Shown: positions 20,476 through 29,536 of the stretch, piece by piece
How positions within the stretch are numbered: the stretch's first letter is position 1
How the letters are laid out: each line of letters starts with the position of its first letter
Origin: Candidatus Bacteroides merdavium
GTDB taxonomy: Bacteria > Bacteroidota > Bacteroidia > Bacteroidales > Bacteroidaceae
NCBI GenBank assembly: GCA_019116805.1
Contig: DXAV01000015.1
Coordinates: 1 to 64,000, forward strand
DNA: 64,000 bases
Reading direction: 5' to 3'
The notes under the pieces: generated by a model
The model's input: the letters and a program-made list of their open reading frames with translations, nothing else
What the model was told of the DNA's origin: nothing
Databases searched by the model: none
Program-made: the position numbers and the translations under genes

Positions 20476-21015
20476 ATGGAGCATCGTAAACTGAAGATTA
20501 CCGAACTGAACCGCATCAGTGCCGAAGAGTTCAAGAGGGCCGACAAACTGCCTCTGGTTTTGATACTTGACAACGTGCGCAGCCTGCACAACATCGGTTC
20601 GGTTTTCCGTACGTCCGATGCTTTCCGTGTGGAGTGCATCTATCTGTGCGGCATTACGGCCACTCCTCCCCATCCCGAGATGCACAAGACGGCGTTGGGA
20701 GCCGAATTTACGGTCGACTGGAAGTATGTTAATAACGCGGTTGAAGCTGTTGATAACTTGCGCAGGGAAGGCTACGTCGTGTTTTCGGTGGAGCAGGCCG
20801 AAAACAGCATCATGCTGGAAGACATGCGGTTGAAGCAGGGGAAACGCTATGCCGTGGTGTTGGGCAACGAAGTGAAGGGTGTCCAACAGGAAGTGATTGA
20901 CCATAGCGACGGTTGCATCGAAATCCCCCAATATGGCACCAAGCATTCGCTGAACGTGTCGGTAACGGCAGGTATCGTTATTTGGGACTTGTTCAAACAA
21001 CTTAAAACATTGTAA
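20476..21015 (+). CDS. SpoU/TrmH-family RNA methyltransferase
   Basis: LDNVRSLHNIGSVFRTSDAF, VLGNEVKGV, IPQYGTKHSLNVSVTAGIVIWDL. Confidence 0.93.
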   Translation: MEHRKLKITELNRISAEEFKRADKLPLVLILDNVRSLHNIGSVFRTSDAFRVECIYLCGITATPPHPEMHKTALGAEFTVDWKYVNNAVEAVDNLRREGYVVFSVEQAENSIMLEDMRLKQGKRYAVVLGNEVKGVQQEVIDHSDGCIEIPQYGTKHSLNVSVTAGIVIWDLFKQLKTL

Positions 21016-21078
21016 TTTTCTGTCTCTTTATAGGAAGATCATCTGAGATATCTTACTAAGTGAAGCTTGTTCCCAATA

Positions 21079-21180
21079 GAGGAAACAGTTGTTACCTTTA
21101 TAAGGTAACGGTCGTTTCCTATAATGGTAACGGCTGTTTCCAAATGCTGGAAACGATTGTTTCTATGTATAGGGAACGGA
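21079..21180. repeat. 22-23-bp-period degenerate palindromic array (array D)
   Basis: GGAAACagttGTTACC / GGTAACggtcGTTTCC / GGTAACggctGTTTCC / GGAAACgattGTTTC, spacing 22-23 bp. Confidence 0.8.
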
Positions 21181-21310
21181 GGAAAGAAGCCGCTTGTAGG
21201 GGGCAGCATGGTTCATAAGTTATGAACAGAACTAATCATTTGATTTATAGCGAACTGTTTTCTTCTTATTTGAATAGTTAACCGCTGTTTCAACAAGATA
21301 TAAACATGAA

Positions 21311-21931
21311 TCAGAGTTGTCCGCTCTCTACCAGCAGAATGACACGTTCGGTCAGAGCATCATCGCCTGTAGCATCGTATTCCTTCTTCAGACTGGCACC
21401 GAAGAGGGCGGCAAACGTCTGATAGAAACCTGCACGGAAAGTGCCAAGAAAAGCTTTCACCAGTTCATAACCTGTGGAGTGGGTTTGTCTGTCCACCAGC
21501 TTTATCAACAGCTTTCCTTGCGAGAAGGTGAGCTTCTTCATGCGGGGCATGTATTGTTCCTTCAGGCTTTTTTCAACCCGCTTCAGGTGTTTCGATCTTT
21601 CTTTGGGAGGAAGTGTCTGCAGGTATTCATAGGTTTCGATGACAATCTTGTTGACTTCTTTGGCAATGGGTAAAACCTTTTTGACATCGCGTACCAGTTT
21701 GTAGTATTGCGTGCGTGCTCTTTTATTCTTGAATTTTAAAGGTTTGAATATATAGACGGTTGGCAACTTTATATAAGGGATGGTGTCGCCTTCGTAAACG
21801 GTCATGGGGGTGAGATACACCTTGTTGGGTTGTTGGTTCTTCTGTTGGGCATAACTGCTGAAGGTGGCAGTTATCAACAGGATAAGGGTTAATATGAAAA
21901 GTTTTCCGTTCACGCTACAAAAGTACACCAT
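21311..21931 (-). CDS. DUF4294 domain-containing protein
   Basis: Signal peptide; GDTIPYIKLPTVYIFKPLKFKNKRARTQYYKLVRDVKKVLPIAKEV. Confidence 0.8.
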   Translation of the reverse strand: MVYFCSVNGKLFILTLILLITATFSSYAQQKNQQPNKVYLTPMTVYEGDTIPYIKLPTVYIFKPLKFKNKRARTQYYKLVRDVKKVLPIAKEVNKIVIETYEYLQTLPPKERSKHLKRVEKSLKEQYMPRMKKLTFSQGKLLIKLVDRQTHSTGYELVKAFLGTFRAGFYQTFAALFGASLKKEYDATGDDALTERVILLVESGQL

Positions 21932-22029
21932 TCTTTGAAATCTTTTTTGAATACCTTTCTTTTTCCTTGCATTGTTAACTTATTTAAGGTAACTTCGTTG
22001 GCGCATAAACAAAAAAATACATCGGTCCT

Positions 22030-24039
22030 ATGAAAAACATAAAGATAGGGATGTGGTTGCTGATAGGATTGATTACTTCTGCCGTAAAGGCACAGAATAC
22101 CAATCTGATGCTTTGGGAGGAGAACTTGGAGCAGCTGGCTACCGAAGTTGGAAGTACGGATTGGGAGGACGAACTGGAGGAACTTTCCCATCGGCTGACT
22201 CAGAAACTGAACTTAAACACGGCTACACGACAACAGCTGGAGATGTTTCCTTTCCTGTCGGACATTCAGGTGGAAAACCTGTTGGCATACGTGTATGTGC
22301 ATGGCGATATGCAGACGTTGTACGAACTCCAACTGGTGGAGGAGATGGACAAGGCGACTATTGAACGGCTGCTTCCTTTCGTCTGTGTGGCTCCTTCACG
22401 TAAGGAAGAGAGGTTTCCTTCGTTAAGGCGTATTTTGAAGTATGGAAAACACGAGGTGACGGCTCGCTTCGATGTGCCTTTCTATACGCGCAAGGGGTAT
22501 GAGAAAAATTATTTGGGGCCGTCGCTCTATCATTCGTTACGTTACAGTTTCCGTTATGGCGACCGTCTGCAAGTGGGTGTGACGGGCGAGAAAGATGCAG
22601 GCGAACCTTTCTTTGCCTTGCACGACCGTCAGGGATACGACTATTATTCCTTCTATCTGCTGATGAAGGATTGCGGACGCTTGCAGACCTTGGCCGTGGG
22701 CAACTATAAAGCCAGCTTCGGACAGGGATTGGTGTTGGGCAATAGTTTCGGATTGGGCAAGACTTTCTCGCTGGCAACCACTGAAAATCGTGCGGAAGGT
22801 TTTCGCAAGCACAGCTCGTCGGACGAATACAATTACTTCAGAGGGGTGGGGGCTACCGTCCGTCTGGCTTCCCGTTGGCAGGCATCGGCTTTCTATTCGC
22901 ATCGGCGGATGGACGGCGTCGTGGAGGACGGTGAAATCACTTCCATTTATAAGACAGGCTTGCATCGCACGGAAAGCGAGGCGGCCAAGAAGCATGCCTT
23001 CGTGATGCAGGTAGCAGGAGGAAACGTTTCTTACGAAAATGCTCATCTGAAAGTGGGCATGACGGGTGTATATTATTTCTTTGACCGTCCTTATGAACCG
23101 AATTTAAGAAAATACGCCCGCTATAATTTGCGAGGCAATCATTTCTATAACGTGGGTATGGATTATAAACTTCGTTTGGGCAGGTTTGCTTGGGTAGGGG
23201 AGGCGGCCAAAGGAAAACAGGGTTATGCTTTTCTCAATCAGTTGCGCTATCAGGTGGCCAGTAACTATAAAGTGATGCTTATCCATCGCTTCTATTCCTA
23301 CGACTATTGGGGGATGTTTGCCCATTCGTTTGGAGAAAGCAGTGCTTTGCAGAACGAAAACGGCTGGTTTCTGGGCGGCGAAGCATCGCTTTTCGCCCGA
23401 TGGCGTTTCTTTGGTGCGATCGACCTCTTTTCGTTTCCCTGGTGGAAGTATCGCATCAGCAAGCCTTCGCAAGGAGTGGACGGCCTGTTTCAAGCTACGT
23501 TCACACCCAACAAGCGATGGTCGATGTATGCTAACTATCGCTTCAAGCGGAAAGAAAGGGACGTGACGGGTAGCGGAGGAGAAACTATATTGCCCACTTA
23601 TCATCACAAAGTGCGCTATCGACTCAACTACGCGCAAGGCATTTGGAGCTTGCGTACCACGCTTGATTACAATCATTTCAGACAGCCTTCACTCCAATAT
23701 AGCCAAGGATGGCAGGCGACGCAATCGTGTAGTGTACGATTGCCTTTCTTTCCTTTGGCCGCTTCGTTGCAAGGCACCTATTTCCATACCGACGATTATG
23801 ATTCGCGCGTCTATGCCTACGAGAAAGGATTGCTCTATACCTTCTATACGCCTTCGTTCTATGGTCGCGGCTTTCGTTTCTCTGCTCACTTGCGCTATGA
23901 TGTCCGTGACTGGCTGATGGTGATAGCCAAGTTCGGACAAACCATTTATCAGGACAGAAATGAGATAAGTTCGGGCAACGACCTGATACGTGGAAATAAA
24001 AAGTCGGACCTGCAAGTGCAAGTCCGACTGAAATTCTAA
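22030..24039 (+). CDS. outer-membrane beta-barrel protein with N-terminal helix-hairpin-helix
   Basis: LNLNTATRQQLEMFPFLSDIQVENLLAY HhH; aromatic barrel-like strands to the C-terminal F. Confidence 0.75.
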   Translation: MKNIKIGMWLLIGLITSAVKAQNTNLMLWEENLEQLATEVGSTDWEDELEELSHRLTQKLNLNTATRQQLEMFPFLSDIQVENLLAYVYVHGDMQTLYELQLVEEMDKATIERLLPFVCVAPSRKEERFPSLRRILKYGKHEVTARFDVPFYTRKGYEKNYLGPSLYHSLRYSFRYGDRLQVGVTGEKDAGEPFFALHDRQGYDYYSFYLLMKDCGRLQTLAVGNYKASFGQGLVLGNSFGLGKTFSLATTENRAEGFRKHSSSDEYNYFRGVGATVRLASRWQASAFYSHRRMDGVVEDGEITSIYKTGLHRTESEAAKKHAFVMQVAGGNVSYENAHLKVGMTGVYYFFDRPYEPNLRKYARYNLRGNHFYNVGMDYKLRLGRFAWVGEAAKGKQGYAFLNQLRYQVASNYKVMLIHRFYSYDYWGMFAHSFGESSALQNENGWFLGGEASLFARWRFFGAIDLFSFPWWKYRISKPSQGVDGLFQATFTPNKRWSMYANYRFKRKERDVTGSGGETILPTYHHKVRYRLNYAQGIWSLRTTLDYNHFRQPSLQYSQGWQATQSCSVRLPFFPLAASLQGTYFHTDDYDSRVYAYEKGLLYTFYTPSFYGRGFRFSAHLRYDVRDWLMVIAKFGQTIYQDRNEISSGNDLIRGNKKSDLQVQVRLKF

Positions 24040-24055
24040 CGCATGAAGAGCATGT

Positions 24056-24487
24056 TTATTTCTTCAAGAAATCATCTCTGTATGGGCTGAAGCAATCAAT
24101 GAGAAGGCCTGGTTCGAGGCATACGCAACCATGCATCACGTTGGGCTCCATGTAGAGTGCGTCGCCAGCCTTTACCACTTTCTTTTCGTCGCCGATGGTA
24201 AATTCGAATGCACCGCTTGCCACATAAGTCACTTGTGTGTGCTTATGAGTATGAGCTGTTCCGATACCTCCTTTTTCAAATTTAACCTTGACCATCATGA
24301 TGTCTTCGTTGTAACCTACAATCTGGCGGGTTACACCTTCGCCTGCAGGTTCCCATTCCATGTCATTTTCGTACATGAATACGTTGCTGTGATTGTTCAT
24401 TTCTTTTTGATTTTGTTGTTGCGTACAGCTGCTTGTGGCAAACAGAGCCGACAAGGCGAATACGGATACAAGTGTTTTGATTTTCAT
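24056..24487 (-). CDS. cupin-domain lipoprotein or secreted protein
   Basis: GTAHTHKHTQVTYVASGAFEFTIG and DALYMEPNVMHGCV; lipobox-like ATSSC. Confidence 0.85.
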   Translation of the reverse strand: MKIKTLVSVFALSALFATSSCTQQQNQKEMNNHSNVFMYENDMEWEPAGEGVTRQIVGYNEDIMMVKVKFEKGGIGTAHTHKHTQVTYVASGAFEFTIGDEKKVVKAGDALYMEPNVMHGCVCLEPGLLIDCFSPYRDDFLKK

Positions 24488-24784
24488 AATAGTATGTATT
24501 TAAAATAAGAATTTGAAACTTGTGTGTCTTTTCTATGAAGTCCGGATGTAGTGCATGTATCCTCATTTGATGAAATAAAACATGAAGATAATCCAATGGG
24601 TGTGACAAATGACAGAAGATAATCTTTTGTGTATTTCATTTCTTTCTAAATAAGCGTATTATCAATTAGTTGCAAATGAACGAATAATATTGCATCTTTC
24701 CAAGGTTTCTCTTCTTTTATAGATTTTTTTTTGTGATTTTTTTTAAGTTATCTATCTTTGCTTCATTGTTAATGTTGAGTTTAT

Positions 24785-25558
24785 ATGACTGTTATCTATC
24801 CTTCGCCCATCTTCGGGCCTGTTCACTCCCGCCGCTTGGGAGTGTCGCTGGGTATCAACCTGATGCCTGCCGACGGTAAGTTGTGTACGTTCAACTGCAT
24901 TTATTGCGAATGTGGCTTCAATGAAGATTTCCGTCCGAAGCTTCCCCGTCCGACGCGTGAGGAAGTGCGCCAGGCGCTCGAAGCCCGCCTGCAGGATATG
25001 AAGGCCAACGGTCCTGCGCCCGATGTACTGACCTTTGCCGGCAACGGAGAGCCGACGGCCCATCCTCACTTTGCCGAAATTATCGACGATACGCTGGCTC
25101 TGCGCGACCGCTATTTTCCGAATGCCAAAGTCAGTGTGCTCAGCAACTCCACCTTTATCCACAAGCCTGCTGTCTTTGCCGCGCTCAACAAGATAGACAA
25201 CAACATCTTGAAGCTCGACACGGTGGATGAGGACTACATCCGCGACCTCGACCGTCCGACGGGCAAGTATGCCGTGGCTGACATCATCGAGGGCATGAAG
25301 GCGTTCAAAGGCCGCTGCATCATTCAGACGATGTTCCTCAAGGGAGGTTATCAGGGCAGGGATATGGACAACACGTCCGACAAATACGTGCTTCCCTGGC
25401 TGGAGAAGGTAAAGGAGATAGCTCCCCGCCAGGTGATGATTTATACTATCGACCGCGAAACACCCGACCACGACCTGCTGAAAGCTACACACGAAGAGCT
25501 CGACCGCATTGCCGCACTGGTAAAGGAAGCGGGGATTGAGGTGAGTGTTTCGTACTGA
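24785..25558 (+). CDS. radical SAM protein
   Basis: CTFNCIYCECGFN, GNGEPTAHPHF. Confidence 0.9.
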   Translation: MTVIYPSPIFGPVHSRRLGVSLGINLMPADGKLCTFNCIYCECGFNEDFRPKLPRPTREEVRQALEARLQDMKANGPAPDVLTFAGNGEPTAHPHFAEIIDDTLALRDRYFPNAKVSVLSNSTFIHKPAVFAALNKIDNNILKLDTVDEDYIRDLDRPTGKYAVADIIEGMKAFKGRCIIQTMFLKGGYQGRDMDNTSDKYVLPWLEKVKEIAPRQVMIYTIDRETPDHDLLKATHEELDRIAALVKEAGIEVSVSY

Positions 25559-25565
25559 GTCTTTA

Positions 25566-26456
25566 TTAGTTCCACTCTTTCCAATTGTATGTGGCTTCCA
25601 CTCGTTTCTCCATATCGTCGGGCAAGGCGGGGAAGAAGTCGATACCTGTGATACGCTCCACTTGGTCAACGGAGTTGATGTAGCTGTCCAGCGGATGGTT
25701 GCCCGAGGTGTTCTTGTAGATGAAACCAATGGCACGAGGAGGGCGGCTGTCAGCGCACAGGATGACCTTGAAGAAGGCTTCGGGCACGGTCACTTTGTGC
25801 TCTTTTCCGATGGTGCGATGTTTCTGATTGTAGAGGATAGGGCCGCAAACGATGTAGATGTGTCCTTCCTGTTCGGCCCACACGCGGCAGCAGTCTTCCA
25901 GTTCTTTCCAGTCGCCGCGGTTCAGGTTGTGGTGCTGGGGACAGATGTTGGTCATATAGAAACTCTCCTGCATGGCACGCCAATGCCAGCGGTTGTCGGC
26001 GGCGGGGCACATGTGGCCGCGGTCCCAGCCCGAACCTTTGTAGTCGTCGGTAGTGACGGCCTCACTCTCGGGCAGGTTGGGGTCGGGCAGGAATTTGTCT
26101 GTGCGGCTTTCGCGCTCCACTAGCTTGTCGCGGTTCAGCTCCCACGCCACCCAGTTGGGCAAATTCAATGTACGGTTATAAGATACGGTATATCCTTTGC
26201 GCTTCAGGATAGTTTCATCCGCGCCTTTCATCGGGGCGGGGATTTCAAGGCCTTGGGCGTCGGAGAGGTTTGTTTGTGTTTCAGATTTGTCTGTCTGTAC
26301 GGCAGACTTTATACCTTCCGGCAGGTGGTCGAGGCTGATGAGCCCCGATTGCCAGGCATTGCTCAGCGGGCCGTAACCGATGAAGGCGGCACACACCAGC
26401 AGGATGAGGTACAGCAGACCTTTGGAGTCTTTCTTCTTCGTTTTTCTTTTGGGCAT
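25566..26456 (-). CDS. DNA/RNA non-specific endonuclease (NUC1-like)
   Basis: WDRGHMCPAADNRW catalytic DRGH motif; MTNICPQHHNLNRGDWKELE. Confidence 0.93.
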   Translation of the reverse strand: MPKRKTKKKDSKGLLYLILLVCAAFIGYGPLSNAWQSGLISLDHLPEGIKSAVQTDKSETQTNLSDAQGLEIPAPMKGADETILKRKGYTVSYNRTLNLPNWVAWELNRDKLVERESRTDKFLPDPNLPESEAVTTDDYKGSGWDRGHMCPAADNRWHWRAMQESFYMTNICPQHHNLNRGDWKELEDCCRVWAEQEGHIYIVCGPILYNQKHRTIGKEHKVTVPEAFFKVILCADSRPPRAIGFIYKNTSGNHPLDSYINSVDQVERITGIDFFPALPDDMEKRVEATYNWKEWN

Positions 26457-26557
26457 GACGATGAGTTTGTTCAGGCTCCAAAGGTAGTGAAAGTCGAAAG
26501 CAGAAAAAACAAGCTTGCTTGATTTTTTTGTTGAGGTGCATAAGGGTCAATTTTAAT

Positions 26558-26632
26558 GTCATCCTGAACGAAGTGAAGGATCTCAATACACAAACAACTG
26601 CTTTCGAGATTCTTCGCTTTGCTCAGAATGAC
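26558..26632. repeat. dispersed inverted repeat, 27-bp arms (GTCATYCTGA...GATCTC family)
   Basis: GTCATCCTGAACGAAGTGAAGGATCTC (26558-26584) opposite GAGATTCTTCGCTTTGCTCAGAATGAC (26606-26632). Confidence 0.85.
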
Positions 26633-26667
26633 AAAATGTTAGATTTGAGGTATCCTCAACATTTGCG

Positions 26668-27552
26668 TCACTTCATCGGCTCCACCGTGTATCCTTGAGC
26701 TTCGAGCAGCTTCAACAGGCCGCGGGAGCCGGGCAGATGGCCGGCGCCTACCACGAACAGGGTGGGGGCCTGCTTCATGATGTTGGGTAACTGGCGGGCC
26801 CAGTCGGCATTGCGGTCGAATATCAGTGCATCTTCCTCTTGGGGGGTGCTGTCGCAGGAGTCGTTTTGTTTCTCTTCCATGATTTCAAGTAGGGTGTCAA
26901 GGTCCTGGTTCATATACGCCTTTGTCATACGTTGGGCCTGCAGGATGGCGTAGTCGATGGTGGTAGCCGCACAATAGAGCAGGTGGGCCTGGCGTTGCAA
27001 GCTCTGCGAACGGTAGAGGATATCTATCTGTTGCTCCATGCTCTCCAGCCCTCCTACCTTCTTTCCAGCTTGCTTGGCCTGCGCCTGAAACCAGGTGTCG
27101 AGTTGTTCTTGCGGATTAAAACCTTTTACGGACTTGGCGGCCAGTGCTACGGACAGCTGGGTAGTGAGGGCGGCGGGTTTCAGCTTGTCGAACAGAGCAA
27201 GGTCCATGCCGATGTATGTCTTCACGACCGAAGCGATGCTGTCGTATTCGGCCGGTGCGAAGAGGCTTTTCAGCGTGGTGTCGGCTGGCAGCATCATGGC
27301 CTGCTGCATCTTCATCAGCATGTCGGGCTTCATGGCGTTCTCCATAATGAGTTCGCCATAGACCTGTTGCGTTTCGTCCATTGCCTGCTTCATGCCTGCG
27401 ATGCTGTCTTTGATGCTGAGGGGAGCCAGGTGGTGCGTACCCATGACGTACGAGGGTCGGTCGAGGCCGTTGCCCGATATTTTCCATAACAGTTGCGCCT
27501 GGGCGCCGAGGGCGATGCAAAGGAGCATCACAAGTACGAGTGTCTTTTTCAT
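26668..27552 (-). CDS. TraB/GumN-family protein
   Basis: LLWKISGNGLDRPSYVMGTHHL...LFVVGAGHLPGSRGLLKLLEAQGYTVEP. Confidence 0.9.
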   Translation of the reverse strand: MKKTLVLVMLLCIALGAQAQLLWKISGNGLDRPSYVMGTHHLAPLSIKDSIAGMKQAMDETQQVYGELIMENAMKPDMLMKMQQAMMLPADTTLKSLFAPAEYDSIASVVKTYIGMDLALFDKLKPAALTTQLSVALAAKSVKGFNPQEQLDTWFQAQAKQAGKKVGGLESMEQQIDILYRSQSLQRQAHLLYCAATTIDYAILQAQRMTKAYMNQDLDTLLEIMEEKQNDSCDSTPQEEDALIFDRNADWARQLPNIMKQAPTLFVVGAGHLPGSRGLLKLLEAQGYTVEPMK

Positions 27553-27633
27553 TATAGTGTTCTTTGGGGATTAATGGTTCTTTTTATAGATTGGTCGCAG
27601 AAGAGAGAGGTTTCTTGCAACTTCTCCGGCTTT

Positions 27634-27909
27634 TTATTTCAGCGCTTCGTTCGGGTTGAAGCTTTCCGTCTGTTGGAGAATATAGTCCTGGCGGGCGTCG
27701 CTCCACACGTAGGTCTTCTTGTCCGTCACCTGTCCCTGCGCGTTGTAGGTGAAGTCCATCTTGAAGAGGCGCTTCAAGTATTTGCCGTCTTCCACACTGA
27801 ACACTTCCTTGTTCGTCAGCCGGTTGTTTTCCATCTTTACGTTATATACTAAGTTGGTAGATACGCCTGCGGCCGAAATCAGTGAGGCCATGATGAGATT
27901 GGTAATCAT
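27634..27909 (-). CDS. small DUF3836-like secreted protein
   Basis: 91-aa ORF with signal peptide; KTYVWSDARQDYILQQTESFN. Confidence 0.6.
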   Translation of the reverse strand: MITNLIMASLISAAGVSTNLVYNVKMENNRLTNKEVFSVEDGKYLKRLFKMDFTYNAQGQVTDKKTYVWSDARQDYILQQTESFNPNEALK

Positions 27910-28035
27910 ATTCGTTTCAGTTTTATGAGTTAGACATTTCTATTTCTTTGTTTCGATGTCGCAAAGGTAGGGCGGCGCGGTGGGGATTCAGGTTAACGTT
28001 ACGTTAAGTTTAGGTTAAGGTTGTTGTCTGTGAAA

Positions 28036-28126
28036 GGCGGCTTTGTTTTCTGTCAGGACATTGCTTTCTTTGGTGCAAAGCATTGCTTTCTTTGATGGAA
28101 AACATTGCTTCTTTTTCGGGAAGTCA
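28036..28126. repeat. 22-bp-period array related to arrays B and C (array F)
   Basis: GCTTTC at 28063 and 28085, GCTTC at 28106; AAAGCATTGCTTTC and GGAAAACATTGC units. Confidence 0.6.
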
Positions 28127-28231
28127 TTTAATTTGCTTTTCGGCTTCATGGGAGGGAAAATGATAAAAAATCGCCGGCCGCGTATAGTTTTCGGGCCGCA
28201 TTGTGGTCTAACAAGTAAAAACAGCAACGGA

Positions 28232-28714
28232 ATGAATGCGAAAGAACAACAATTCATAACTGTCATCCGAGAGCATGAGCGGACCATCTACACCGTCTGC
28301 TACATGTTTTCGAGTGATACGGATGAGGTGAACGACCTCTATCAGGACATCCTCGTCCGCTTATGGCAGGGCTTCGATGCCTTCGAGGGGAAGAGCGACA
28401 TCAAGACGTGGATTTACCGCGTCAGTCTGAACTATTGTATCAACTTCAGCAACCGTCGGAAGAAGCGGCGCGAACGGCTGGACTTGGGCGCAGGTTTCCC
28501 TTCGGAAGGAAGAAGTCTGGAAAAGAATTTGCAAATAAAGCAGCTTTATAAGCGGATCAATGCACTGGGACTGGTGGACAGAAGCGTGGTCCTGTTGTGG
28601 CTCGAAGGCCTGAGCTACGACGAGATTGGCGCTATCCTGGGCATTTCTGTCAAGAACGTCTCGTTCAAGCTGGTCCGTATCAAGGAACAACTCAAAAAAA
28701 TGTCTAACATCTAA
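28232..28714 (+). CDS. ECF-type RNA polymerase sigma factor
   Basis: VNDLYQDILVRLWQGFDAFEGKSDIKTWIYRVSLNYCI; GLSYDEIGAILGISVKNVSFKLVRIKEQL; start trimmed to MNAKEQQ. Confidence 0.9.
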   Translation: MNAKEQQFITVIREHERTIYTVCYMFSSDTDEVNDLYQDILVRLWQGFDAFEGKSDIKTWIYRVSLNYCINFSNRRKKRRERLDLGAGFPSEGRSLEKNLQIKQLYKRINALGLVDRSVVLLWLEGLSYDEIGAILGISVKNVSFKLVRIKEQLKKMSNI

Positions 28715-28718
28715 AAGT

Positions 28719-29306
28719 ATGAATCGTATGGAAATCAATATCGAAAAAGAAATTCAGACGCTGAAATCGGAGTATAACGTGTTTAAGGAAGGGCTGGAAA
28801 AACAGGAAATGCTGAACGAAAAGTTCTTCAAATCCCTTAGAAGGCGCCCTGCGATGGCTATCAGCAAGGAAATCAAGGACCGGATGTTGGGTGATATCGT
28901 GACAATACCCACGATTATCGTGATTTGTATCAACATAGACTGGCCCCTGCTGTTTGGCATATTGGTGTCGTTGTGGGCTTTGATTGATTTGGGTGTCAGC
29001 CTGTGGGTCAGTCGCAAGCTGGGTATGGATCATCTGCTGGACGACGATGTGCGGACGGTGACAGGCAAGATTGCCGGTTATCGCAAATTCTATGCAGGGT
29101 CACTCATTGCCGCCATAATTCCCCTGACGGCTATGGTCACCTATATCTTTATGCGCTTGTATGCCTTGGCGGACGATGCTGCTACCGTACAGCTCATCAC
29201 CGTGTCGGGCATTGTTTCCATCCTTGTTGCCATTGCGATAACCCTATTGCAATATAAAAAGCACGTGAGAAAGTGCAGGGAACTGCTGGATCAGTTCGAG
29301 GAATAG
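28719..29306 (+). CDS. membrane protein, putative sigma-factor partner
   Basis: Immediately downstream of the sigma factor; N-terminal helical segment plus TM helices; start trimmed to MNRMEIN. Confidence 0.6.
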   Translation: MNRMEINIEKEIQTLKSEYNVFKEGLEKQEMLNEKFFKSLRRRPAMAISKEIKDRMLGDIVTIPTIIVICINIDWPLLFGILVSLWALIDLGVSLWVSRKLGMDHLLDDDVRTVTGKIAGYRKFYAGSLIAAIIPLTAMVTYIFMRLYALADDAATVQLITVSGIVSILVAIAITLLQYKKHVRKCRELLDQFEE

Positions 29307-29352
29307 TGGTCGATATAGAAATCTTTTCTATGGGATGGTTATGGATCTTCTC

Positions 29353-29517
29353 AAAAAAGAAGAGGATGTATCAAATATAGATAGACTGACTTCCTGTTAT
29401 TTTAGGCACGGATTACGCGGAAAAACGGGGAATATGTATAGATATTAATCCGTGAAATCCGTGTAATCCGTGCCTAAAGAAAGCGAACTCCCATTTTGAT
29501 ACATCTTCTTCTTTTTT
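29353..29517. mobile_element. MITE-like nested inverted repeat (~165 bp)
   Basis: Outer 23-bp arms AAAAAAGAAGAGGATGTATCAAA/TTTGATACATCTTCTTCTTTTTT (1 mismatch); inner arms TTTAGGCACGGATTACGCGGA/TCCGTGTAATCCGTGCCTAAA (1 mismatch). Confidence 0.75.
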
Positions 29518-29536
29518 ATATGCAGAGGTCGTCTGT

